Assembly (NCBI GenBank): GCA_022566975.1
Contig: JADFHV010000103.1
Location: 1-7,597 of the forward strand
DNA length: 7,597 nt
Reading direction: 5' to 3'
Origin: Chloroflexota bacterium
GTDB lineage: Bacteria; Chloroflexota; Dehalococcoidia; SAR202; UBA11138
Shown: positions 1-5,208 of the stretch, piece by piece
Numbering within the stretch: the first letter of the stretch is position 1
How the letters are laid out: each line of letters starts with the position of its first letter
The notes under the pieces: model-generated
The model's input: the letters and a program-made list of their open reading frames with translations, nothing else
Database searches by the model: none
What the model was told of the DNA's origin: nothing
Position numbers and translations under genes: made by a program

Positions 1-1
1 C

Positions 2-820
2 CTGGCCGTGGCCTTGTCAGAGGCCGGCTACCCGGTGGTCGCCGCGGCCAGCCGCACGTTTTCGTCCGCCCAGGGGCTAGCCGTGCGCGTGTCCGGGTGC
101 GTCGCCTATGAGACGGCTCAAGAGGCGGTCGACGTCTCGGACGTAGTGTTGATAACCACGACGGACGATGCCATCGGGCCGGTGGCCGGCGCTCAGCGCT
201 GGCGGCCGGGTCAGGTGGCGGTCCACTGCGCCGGTGCTGCCTCGCTGGACGTCCTGGAGCCGGCGGTACGCCAGGGGGCGCTGGCCGGAGCGATGCATCC
301 ACTGCAGGTCTTCTCGTCGGTGGAGAACGGGGTGAAGAGCATCCCCGGGACGACCTTCGGCATCGAGGCGGAGGGGGAGGTGCGGGAATACCTGCGTGAG
401 ATGGCGGTGACCATCGGCGGTAACCCGGTGTTCCTGGCGCCCGAAGACAAGGCGCTGTACCACCTGACCGGGGTGATGATGGGAGGTCTGCTGACGACGC
501 TCGGGGCGACTGCCGCGCAGCTCTGGGAGAATCTGGGCATGAGCCGGGCGCAGGGCGTGACGGCCCTTGTCCCCATGATGCGAAGTGTTTCGACGAACCT
601 GGGCACGTCCGGAGTCCCGGCCGCCGTGGCGGGGCCGTATACCAGGGGGGACATCGGGACTATCAGGAGCCACCTAGCGGCCCTGAAGTCGAGGGCGCCC
701 GAGGTGCTGCCGCTATATTGCGAGTTGGCGCTGGCGGGGTTGCCGTTCTGCGTGGAGAAAGGGCTGGCGTCCGAAAGGGCGGAGGAGATAAGAGAGCTGG
801 TCGAGACGTTCAAGCGCTGA
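2..820 (+). CDS. Rossmann-fold / DUF2520 reductase-like protein, 5' truncated by window edge
   Basis: The frame is open from the first bases, and the visible protein (about 272 residues) begins inside an NAD(P)-binding Rossmann fold: it shows the 'LAVALSEAGYPV' helix and the following 'AAASR' strand end, while the glycine-rich loop must lie just upstream of the window. Further along are 'VVLITTTDD' (second nucleotide-binding strand), 'HCAGAAS' near visible residue 75, 'HPLQVF' near 99, and 'AGPYTRGD' near 210 in the helical C-terminal domain. This order is typical of the predicted oxidoreductases with a Rossmann domain plus DUF2520, distantly related to ketopantoate reductase and pyrroline-5-carboxylate reductase. 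The GTG at 8 is internal, not a start. The gene is followed after 71 bases by panB and then panC, which suggests that it may reduce ketopantoate to pantoate; that role is inferred from context. Family assignment is fairly sure, substrate is not. Confidence 0.85.
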   Translation: MAVALSEAGYPVVAAASRTFSSAQGLAVRVSGCVAYETAQEAVDVSDVVLITTTDDAIGPVAGAQRWRPGQVAVHCAGAASLDVLEPAVRQGALAGAMHPLQVFSSVENGVKSIPGTTFGIEAEGEVREYLREMAVTIGGNPVFLAPEDKALYHLTGVMMGGLLTTLGATAAQLWENLGMSRAQGVTALVPMMRSVSTNLGTSGVPAAVAGPYTRGDIGTIRSHLAALKSRAPEVLPLYCELALAGLPFCVEKGLASERAEEIRELVETFKR

Positions 821-877
821 GGGGACGGGACATAGCGGAGCGGGAAAGAGGGCGGCCACGCCGGGTCGGCCCTACGC

Positions 878-886
878 GAGGAGGTG
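878..886 (+). promoter_or_regulatory. Shine-Dalgarno site fixing the panB start
   Basis: GAGGAGGTG contains a full AGGAGG core (879-884) seven bases before ATG 892. It decides the panB start: the frame is open upstream to at least 718, but that extension overlaps the DUF2520 gene and has no PanB homology. Confidence 0.8.
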
Positions 887-891
887 CCGGG

Positions 892-1740
892 ATGCGCACG
901 ACGATAATAGAGCTTCGACGTATGAAGGAGTGTGGCGAGAGGATCGCCATGATGACGGCGTATGACTACACGTCGGCACAGATCGTCGAAGGGGCCGGGG
1001 TGCCCGTCATCCTGGTGGGAGACAGCCTGGGCCAGGTAGTGCTGGGATACGAGTCGACGGTACCCGTGACCATGGACGAGATGGTCCACCATACCAAGGC
1101 GGTGGTGCGAGGGACCCGGAGCGCCCACATCGTCGGGGACATGCCGTTCCTGAGCTATCAGGCGGACGCTGCGGACGCGGTCCGCAACGCGGGCCGGTTC
1201 CTCAAGGAGGGCGGCGCCCAGTCGGTGAAGCTGGAAGGGGGGCGCAACGTGGCCGAGACGGTCAGGCGTCTGGTCGAGTCGGGCATACCGGTGATGGGGC
1301 ATATCGGCCTGACGCCACAGGCGGTGAACCAACTTGGCGGCTATCGGGTCCAGGGGAGGTCGGCCAGGGATGCGACTAAGCTGATAGAGGATGCCGGGGC
1401 GCTGGAGGACGCCGGGGTGTACTCCATCGTATTGGAGAGCGTCCCCACGCCGCTGGCGGGGATGATCACCGAGCGGCTCTCTATCCCGACCATCGGAATC
1501 GGCGCCGGCGTGAAGTGCGACGGGCAGGTGCAGGTCTTCCACGACCTTCTGGGGCTATACACTGATTTCTTCCCAAAGCACGCGCGGCGTTACGCGCAAC
1601 TCGCGGAGGTTATGGGCGAGGCGGTGGCGTCTTACGTCAGGGATGTGCAGGCACAGACCTTCCCGTCGGAGGAGGAGAGCTTCGCGATGAAGGAGAGCGT
1701 CCTCGAGGAGGTCGCCGGGCACCTCTCGACGCCGGCGTAG
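892..1740 (+). CDS. panB: 3-methyl-2-oxobutanoate hydroxymethyltransferase (ketopantoate hydroxymethyltransferase)
   Basis: PanB transfers a hydroxymethyl group from 5,10-methylenetetrahydrofolate to 2-oxoisovalerate, giving ketopantoate, the first committed step to pantothenate and coenzyme A, in the cytosol. The 282-residue product is near the usual 260-280. It shows the conserved 'MMTAYDYTSAQ' strand (residues 20-30), 'VGDSLG' with metal ligand D44, 'VPVTMDEMVHHTKAV' (57-71), 'VGDMPF' with D83, 'VKLEGG' with E115, 'GHIGLTPQ' (136-143), and 'VLESVP' with the expected catalytic base E182, followed by 'IPTIGIGAG'. All key residues are present. ATG 892 has an excellent ribosome binding site. 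The gene ends 28 bases before panC, so the two are very likely cotranscribed, probably with the DUF2520 gene. The C-terminal tail beyond the barrel is acidic and slightly longer than in many homologues. Confidence 0.97.
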   Translation: MRTTIIELRRMKECGERIAMMTAYDYTSAQIVEGAGVPVILVGDSLGQVVLGYESTVPVTMDEMVHHTKAVVRGTRSAHIVGDMPFLSYQADAADAVRNAGRFLKEGGAQSVKLEGGRNVAETVRRLVESGIPVMGHIGLTPQAVNQLGGYRVQGRSARDATKLIEDAGALEDAGVYSIVLESVPTPLAGMITERLSIPTIGIGAGVKCDGQVQVFHDLLGLYTDFFPKHARRYAQLAEVMGEAVASYVRDVQAQTFPSEEESFAMKESVLEEVAGHLSTPA

Positions 1741-1768
1741 CCGACGCCAGGTTAGGCCGGAGGCCGCA

Positions 1769-2602
1769 GTGAGAGTCGTCGAGACCGTCGCAGAGATGAG
1801 GAAGGTGGCCGGAGTGGCCGCTAGGCCCCTGGGTCTGGTGCCGACGATGGGGGCGGTCCACGAGGGACACAAGGCGCTGGTGCGCCGAGCGCGGTCGGAG
1901 AACGTAAGCGTCGTGGCCAGTCTGTTCGTGAACCCGGCCCAGTTCGGGCCGACTGAGGACTACGTGGCCTACGCCCGGGACCTGGACACCGACCTGTCGC
2001 AGTTCGAGGCCGAGGGGGTTGACATCGTGTTCGTTCCATCGGAGGACGAGGTCTATCCCGAGGGGTTCGGCACCTATGTAGACGTCGGTCCTGTGGCCAG
2101 CCGGCTGGAAGGCGAGCTCCGGTCGGGGCACTTCAGGGGTGTCGCCACGGTGGTGTGCAAGCTGCTGGCGATCGTGCGCCCGGACATGGCCTACTTCGGC
2201 CAGAAAGACGCCCAGCAGAGCGTGGTGATCAAGCGTCTGAACGCCGACCTGGACCTGGGCGCCGAGATCGTGGTCGTGCCGACGGTGCGGGACATGGACG
2301 GGCTGGCGTTGAGCAGCCGTAACGTCTATCTGAGCCCGAGCGAGAGGGAGTCGGCGCTGGTCCTGTACCGGTCGCTGCGACTGGCCAGGGAGCTGTGTGA
2401 GGGCGGCGTCACCGACGCCGAGAAGGTCAGGCGGCGGATGCGGTCGATGATCGAGGGCGAACCCGGCACTCGAATAGACTATGTCAGCATCGCGCACGCC
2501 GAGACGCTGGAGGAGCTGGAGACGATCGCTCCTCCGGTGCTGGTGTCTCTGGCCGTGAGGATCGGTAAGACGAGGCTGATCGACAACGTTTTTTTGGATT
2601 GA
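1769..2602 (+). CDS. panC: Pantoate--beta-alanine ligase (pantothenate synthetase)
   Basis: PanC condenses pantoate with beta-alanine using ATP, through a pantoyl-adenylate intermediate, to make pantothenate. The 277-residue product matches the usual length and carries the cytidylyltransferase-fold signatures: 'PTMGAVHEGH' (residues 25-34, the HIGH-like ATP site), 'FVNPAQF' (53-59, pantoate pocket), 'GHFRGVATVV' (120-129), 'YFGQKD' (142-147), and 'LALSSRN' (179-185, the KMSKS-like loop). The start is GTG, giving MRVVETVAEM, with GGAGG at 1759-1763 five bases upstream. The gene lies 28 bases after panB. A seven-T run at 2589-2595 encodes V-F-L just before the stop and is unusual in this G+C-rich DNA. 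No panD is visible, so the beta-alanine source must be elsewhere. Confidence 0.97.
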   Translation: MRVVETVAEMRKVAGVAARPLGLVPTMGAVHEGHKALVRRARSENVSVVASLFVNPAQFGPTEDYVAYARDLDTDLSQFEAEGVDIVFVPSEDEVYPEGFGTYVDVGPVASRLEGELRSGHFRGVATVVCKLLAIVRPDMAYFGQKDAQQSVVIKRLNADLDLGAEIVVVPTVRDMDGLALSSRNVYLSPSERESALVLYRSLRLARELCEGGVTDAEKVRRRMRSMIEGEPGTRIDYVSIAHAETLEELETIAPPVLVSLAVRIGKTRLIDNVFLD

Positions 2603-2606
2603 GGGG

Positions 2607-2637
2607 GCGGGCACAGACCGTCTGCTATAATGCCCGC
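2607..2637 (+). promoter_or_regulatory. Extended -10 promoter of surE inside nested inverted repeats
   Basis: TGCTATAAT at 2623-2631 is a perfect extended -10 element (TGn plus TATAAT). No good -35 hexamer sits 16-18 bases upstream, as is common for extended -10 promoters. The perfect hyphenated palindrome CAGAC-C-GTCTG (2614-2624) ends on the TG of the -10 motif. A second perfect inverted repeat, GCGGGCA (2607-2613) and TGCCCGC (2631-2637), brackets it, the right arm covering the expected transcription start. This would uncouple surE from panBC and suggests an operator; the regulator is unknown. Alternatively the outer repeat is a weak terminator stem for panBC. Confidence 0.65.
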
Positions 2638-2697
2638 GGTCCGTGGCTTGGCTGCGTGGAGGTGGTGGGGATGGGCGTGGGCCAGCGATGTGTTGCC

Positions 2698-2702
2698 GGA
2701 GA
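2698..2702 (+). promoter_or_regulatory. Shine-Dalgarno site supporting the TTG start of surE
   Basis: GGAGA lies six bases before TTG 2709. The in-frame ATG at 2688 and GTG at 2643 have less convincing sites and would add 7 or 22 residues that the SurE family lacks. Confidence 0.6.
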
Positions 2703-2708
2703 CTTGCC

Positions 2709-3485
2709 TTGCGGATTGTCCTAACAAACGATGACGGGGTGCACGCGCCTGGACTCTGGGCGGCGGCGGAGGCATTGAGGGAGTTGGGCGAGGTGGTCGT
2801 GATAGCGCCGGACCGTGACATGAGTGGCATGGGCACCGCCATGACCCTCATGAACGTCGTGAGGGTGCAGGACATACCGTCCCCGGTGCAGGGGGTCAGG
2901 GCCTACTCTGTCCAGGGCACCCCGGCCGACTGCGTCATCCTGGGCGCGGAGAAGCTGCTGGACAGGCCTCCGGACCTGGTGGTGTCGGGAATAAACCACG
3001 GCGCGAACCTGGGGCTGGACGTGATGGTGTCGGGCACCGTAGGGGGAGCGTTCCAGGGTTACTTTCGGCACATCCCGTCGATGGCGGTGTCGGTCGTGTA
3101 CGAGACGGAGGTGCGGTACGAGGCGGCCGCTCGAGCAACGAAGGCGCTGGCCCGGGCGATATCGGCCAACAGCATGCCGAGTCCGCTGCTCCTCAACGTT
3201 AACGTCCCAAGCCTGACACCGGAGGAGATCGAGCGGGTGGAGGTCACGCGGCTGGGGCCGGCGGCGTACCTGGAGAACGTCGAACAGGTTACCGACGGGC
3301 GCAGGACGCACTACTGGATCAGGCACAACAGAAAGGTGAACGCCGAGGTCGAGGAGGGTACGGACGTGTGGGCGGTACGAAACAGACGAGTGTCCATCAC
3401 TCCGCTGCATGTGTCGTTCTCGCTGGAGACGCCGTTAGGAGTCTTCGACGCGCTGGCCGACACGGTTGCCGAGGCTTTCGGTTAG
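2709..3485 (+). CDS. surE: 5'/3'-nucleotidase SurE
   Basis: SurE is a metal-dependent cytosolic phosphatase acting on nucleoside 5'- and 3'-monophosphates, linked to stationary-phase survival. Starting at TTG 2709 the protein reads MRIVLTNDDGV, the canonical SurE N-terminus, and the metal ligands fall where expected: D8, D9, S39 in 'DMSG', and N96 in 'SGINHGANLG'. Also visible are 'APDRD' (33-37), 'VQGTPADCV' (68-76) and 'SGTVGGAFQG' (108-117), followed by 'IPSMAVS'. Its 258 residues match the family (about 250-270). The ATG at 2688 is the main alternative start and would prepend MCCRRLA, which has no family counterpart. The gene follows panC after 106 bases and has its own apparent promoter, leaving a leader of about 70 bases. 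The metabolic link to pantothenate synthesis is not obvious. Confidence 0.95.
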   Translation: MRIVLTNDDGVHAPGLWAAAEALRELGEVVVIAPDRDMSGMGTAMTLMNVVRVQDIPSPVQGVRAYSVQGTPADCVILGAEKLLDRPPDLVVSGINHGANLGLDVMVSGTVGGAFQGYFRHIPSMAVSVVYETEVRYEAAARATKALARAISANSMPSPLLLNVNVPSLTPEEIERVEVTRLGPAAYLENVEQVTDGRRTHYWIRHNRKVNAEVEEGTDVWAVRNRRVSITPLHVSFSLETPLGVFDALADTVAEAFG

Positions 3486-3535
3486 TCGTCGGTGCTCACT
3501 GCGTGCTCTTCGGCGTCTGGGCAGGGGTACTTCCG

Positions 3536-3703
3536 ATGATTTACGATTACCGTGTCTACGAGCCCCATCCGGGCAAGATGGCCGCGTTCAACAGCGACCC
3601 CGAGTGGCTTCGTCTGGTGGCCGAGTCGGAGGCTGATGGGCCGCTGGTGGCCAGGGTGTTCAACTCGCTGCTGAAGCCCACAGACTACTCACCGGCCCAG
3701 TAG
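3536..3703 (+). pseudogene. NIPSNAP-family protein with its centre deleted in frame
   Basis: The 55-residue ORF starts at ATG 3536, eight bases after AGGGG (3523-3527). Its first 15 residues, 'MIYDYRVYEPHPGKM', are the first strand and loop of the NIPSNAP fold (a dimeric ferredoxin-like alpha+beta barrel), and its last 40, containing 'DPEWLRLVAESEADGPLVA' and 'LLKPTDYSP', match the C-terminal end of the same domain. Family members I know have about 100-110 residues, so roughly 45-55 central residues are absent without loss of frame. The join falls at K14-M-A-A-F-N19, where family members tend to have similar 'GKM.A.N' and 'W.AFN.DPEW' segments, so recombination between short repeats is likely. 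It may be a pseudogene or a small expressed remnant. It lies 50 bases after surE and 19 before the MFS gene. Function in intact relatives is poorly defined. Confidence 0.7.
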
Positions 3704-3722
3704 CCGGACGCCGAGTTTCATC

Positions 3723-4952
3723 GTGCTCACGGCCCACCTATCCTTACAGGCCAGGTGGGCATCCTCGTTTCGTTACCGCGACTTTCGCCTGCTGTGGGGC
3801 GCCACGATCATCCAGTCGGTGGGCATGGGCATGGAGAGGGTCAGCCTGGGGTGGCTGATTTTCAAGATGACCGATTCGGTGTTCATGCTCGGCGTCGCGT
3901 CCGCCGCGAGCATGGCGCCCCTCTTCTTCCTGGGGATCGTCTCGGGCGCAGTCGCCGACTGGGCCGACCGCAGGCTGTTCGTCCGTTTCCTGACCCTCGG
4001 CGGCGGCGTTGCCGCGGGTCTGATGGCACTGGTGCTGCTGACCGACGTTGCCCGCGTGTGGCACGTGATGGGCCTGGCCGTGCTTTCGGGTTGCATCTGG
4101 GCCTTCATCATGACGGTGCGGCAGGCATACACCTACGACATCGTCGGGCCGGACCACGCCCTTAACGGGTTGGCCCTGAGCAGCGTGGCGACGTCGCTGG
4201 GAGGCATCGGGGGCGCGTTGCTCGGCGGCGTCATCATCTCGACCCTGGGCATAGGGGAGCAGTACCTGGTGGTGGCGGCCAGCTACGGTCTTGCGGTCGC
4301 GGTGCTGATGGGCACGCGGGACGTGGGCCAGGCGGCGGTGGGCGAGCGAGGGTCCGTGGTGGAGAACCTGGTGGGCTACGTGCAACTGCTGCGCGTGAAC
4401 CGCACGTTGATGAGCCTTATGCTGATGACGGCGACCGTCGAGATATTTGGTTTCACCCACCAGACGCTGCTGCCGGTGTTCGCCAGGGACATCCTGGGCG
4501 TTGGGGCGACCGGCCTGGGGGTGATGACGGCGGTGCGCCAGGCGGGAGGCTTGGTGGGTGTGATGATCCTGGCCAACATGGGAGACTTCAGACGGAAAGG
4601 CCTGCTGCTGTTCGTTATCGCCACGGCCTTCGGGCTGGGTCTGATGGCTTTTTCCGTAGTGTCGCATATGCTGTTGTTCCTGGCGCTGCTGGCATGGGTC
4701 AACGGTTGTGCCATGACTGTGGACACCCTGAACCGGACGCTGATGCAGGCGAACGTGCCCAACGAGCAGCGCGGCCGGGCGATGGGCTCGTGGGTCTTGA
4801 GCATCGGGACGGCGCCGGTGGGGCACCTGGGTGTGGGGGCGCTGGGCGGATGGCTGGGCGCGCCGGGGGCGCTGCTGGTGAACGGAGTCATCCTGACGTT
4901 CCTGGGCGTCTCGGCGGCCGTGGGGCTGCCCAAGATACGGCGGCTGCCCTAG
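3723..4952 (+). CDS. Major facilitator superfamily transporter, DHA3/MFS_3-like exporter
   Basis: A 409-residue inner-membrane protein with about twelve hydrophobic helices, roughly at residues 22-46, 53-77, 88-107, 113-133, 148-174, 181-197, 229-256, 263-285, 292-312, 317-338, 355-378 and 381-402. 'FRYRDFRLLWGATIIQSVG' at the start, the loop 2-3 motif A variant 'GAVADWADRR' (75-84), and 'NRTLMQANVPNEQRGRAMG' (337-355) are typical of the DHA3 (EntS/MefA-like, MFS_3) drug and siderophore exporters. The longer polar stretch at 198-228 is the usual central loop. Substrate cannot be read from the sequence. Transport would be proton driven by analogy with the family. The start is GTG 3723, 19 bases after the NIPSNAP remnant, with only a weak ribosome binding site, so translation may depend on cotranscription with upstream genes. 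No frame damage is seen. Confidence 0.9.
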   Translation: MLTAHLSLQARWASSFRYRDFRLLWGATIIQSVGMGMERVSLGWLIFKMTDSVFMLGVASAASMAPLFFLGIVSGAVADWADRRLFVRFLTLGGGVAAGLMALVLLTDVARVWHVMGLAVLSGCIWAFIMTVRQAYTYDIVGPDHALNGLALSSVATSLGGIGGALLGGVIISTLGIGEQYLVVAASYGLAVAVLMGTRDVGQAAVGERGSVVENLVGYVQLLRVNRTLMSLMLMTATVEIFGFTHQTLLPVFARDILGVGATGLGVMTAVRQAGGLVGVMILANMGDFRRKGLLLFVIATAFGLGLMAFSVVSHMLLFLALLAWVNGCAMTVDTLNRTLMQANVPNEQRGRAMGSWVLSIGTAPVGHLGVGALGGWLGAPGALLVNGVILTFLGVSAAVGLPKIRRLP

Positions 4953-4955
4953 TGC

Positions 4956-4970
4956 TCCCGCGGAGCGGGG
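4956..4970 (+). terminator. Short GC hairpin after the MFS gene, possible terminator
   Basis: CCCGC (4957-4961), loop GGA, GCGGG (4965-4969), with an extra T-G pair outside, begins four bases after the MFS stop codon. There is no T tract downstream, so an intrinsic terminator is doubtful. The same GGA triloop on a similar stem recurs at 5015-5031 inside the broken tRNA copy. Confidence 0.35.
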
Positions 4971-4979
4971 TGCTAACAT
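4971..4979 (+). promoter_or_regulatory. Possible extended -10 promoter for the tRNA region
   Basis: TGCTAACAT matches the TGn extension exactly and four of six -10 positions, 13 bases before the first tRNA copy and 81 before the intact tRNA-Asn. No -35 is recognisable. It shares TGCTA with the surE promoter. Transcription from here would run through the broken copy first. Confidence 0.3.
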
Positions 4980-4988
4980 GTCACCGAG

Positions 4989-5056
4989 CGCTCCGCAGTA
5001 GCTCAGTGGTAGAGTCCCGACGGAGTCGGGATTAACCAGCGGGTCCTCCCGACCAC
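4989..5056 (+). pseudogene. Degenerate tandem copy of tRNA-Asn
   Basis: Bases 4989-5014 are identical to 5057-5082: the 5' acceptor strand and D arm of the intact tRNA-Asn. From 5015 to 5031 the 5' side of the anticodon arm is replaced by TCCCGACGGAGTCGGGA, a perfect 7-bp hairpin with a GGA loop. Similarity then resumes: 5032-5045 matches 5093-5106 at 13 of 14 bases (3' side of the anticodon loop and stem plus variable loop). The T arm and 3' acceptor strand are missing and 5046-5056 is unrelated. It cannot fold as a tRNA cloverleaf, so this is a pseudo-tRNA produced by tandem duplication followed by rearrangement, or just possibly a small structured RNA processed with the tRNA. Confidence 0.75.
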
Positions 5057-5082
5057 CGCTCCGCAGTAGCTCAGTGGTAGAG
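4989..5082 (+). repeat. 26-bp perfect direct repeat, period 68
   Basis: The two copies are 4989-5014 and 5057-5082, differing first at 5015 (T) against 5083 (C). They are the 5' ends of the broken and intact tRNA-Asn copies. Exact identity over 26 bases beside strong divergence downstream points to recent duplication or conversion. Confidence 0.9.
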
Positions 5083-5134
5083 CAGCCGGCTGTTAACCGG
5101 CGGGTCGTAGGTTCGAATCCTACCTGCGGAGCCA
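5060..5134 (+). tRNA. tRNA-Asn (anticodon GTT), CCA encoded
   Basis: All arms pair. The acceptor is TCCGCAG (5060-5066) with CTGCGGA (5124-5130), then discriminator G5131 and encoded CCA (5132-5134). The D arm is GCTC (5069-5072) with GAGC (5080-5083) and loop AGTGGTA. The anticodon arm is GCCGG (5085-5089) with CCGGC (5097-5101) around the seven-base loop CTGTTAA, anticodon GTT at 5092-5094. The T arm is GTAGG (5107-5111) with CCTAC (5119-5123) around TTCGAAT. U1-A72 with discriminator G73 and the GTTAA loop are typical of bacterial tRNA-Asn. Flanking bases would extend the acceptor helix in the precursor (G5058-C5132, C5059-G5131), competing with the mature end. Confidence 0.97.
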
Positions 5135-5150
5135 ACAGCGCCTGCGGAGC
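5123..5150 (+). repeat. Repeated tRNA 3' acceptor end (10-bp direct repeat)
   Basis: CCTGCGGAGC occurs at 5123-5132, as the 3' acceptor strand of tRNA-Asn, and again at 5141-5150, 18 bases on. The second copy lies in the loop of ACAGC/GCTGT (5135-5139 with 5149-5153). It could pair with either upstream GCTCCGCAG (4990-4998 or 5058-5066). It may be a short attachment-site-like duplication or a relic of a second rearranged tRNA copy; no integrase is in the window. Confidence 0.5.
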
Positions 5151-5174
5151 TGTATAAAGGCACTCCCGCTCTGT

Positions 5175-5200
5175 TGTTCCTCCAAAGCAAAGGAGGGACA
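5175..5200. terminator. 9-bp hairpin between convergent units, terminator-like or SD-masking
   Basis: TGTTCCTCC (5175-5183) pairs with GGAGGGACA (5192-5200) with one T-G wobble around the loop AAAGCAAA. It sits between the plus-strand tRNA and the minus-strand hydratase unit, so a two-way terminator is reasonable, but neither side has a T tract. The right arm is also a near-perfect Shine-Dalgarno (AGGAGG, 5191-5196) six bases before a GTG at 5203, so the stem could instead mask translation of a small plus-strand ORF. Confidence 0.4.
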
Positions 5201-5208
5201 TCGTGCAT

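Noticed and set aside
718..891. Upstream extension of panB to 718
   Set aside because: It overlaps the DUF2520 gene in another frame, has no PanB homology, and ATG 892 has a perfect ribosome binding site.
211..1542. Long minus-strand open frame opposite the DUF2520 gene and panB
   Set aside because: A typical mirror frame of G+C-rich coding DNA: low-complexity Arg/His/Pro-rich translation with no domain. The same applies to the minus-strand frames opposite panC/surE (1637-2875, 2721-3410) and the MFS gene (3744-5201).
2589..2601. Seven-T run near the end of panC as an intrinsic terminator or slippage site
   Set aside because: No stable GC stem precedes the run, and frame integrity does not require slippage; the run simply encodes part of V-F-L at the conserved C-terminus.
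5153..5158. TATAAA after the tRNA as a plus-strand -10 box
   Set aside because: No -35 at the right distance and no supported gene directly downstream except the doubtful ORF at 5203.
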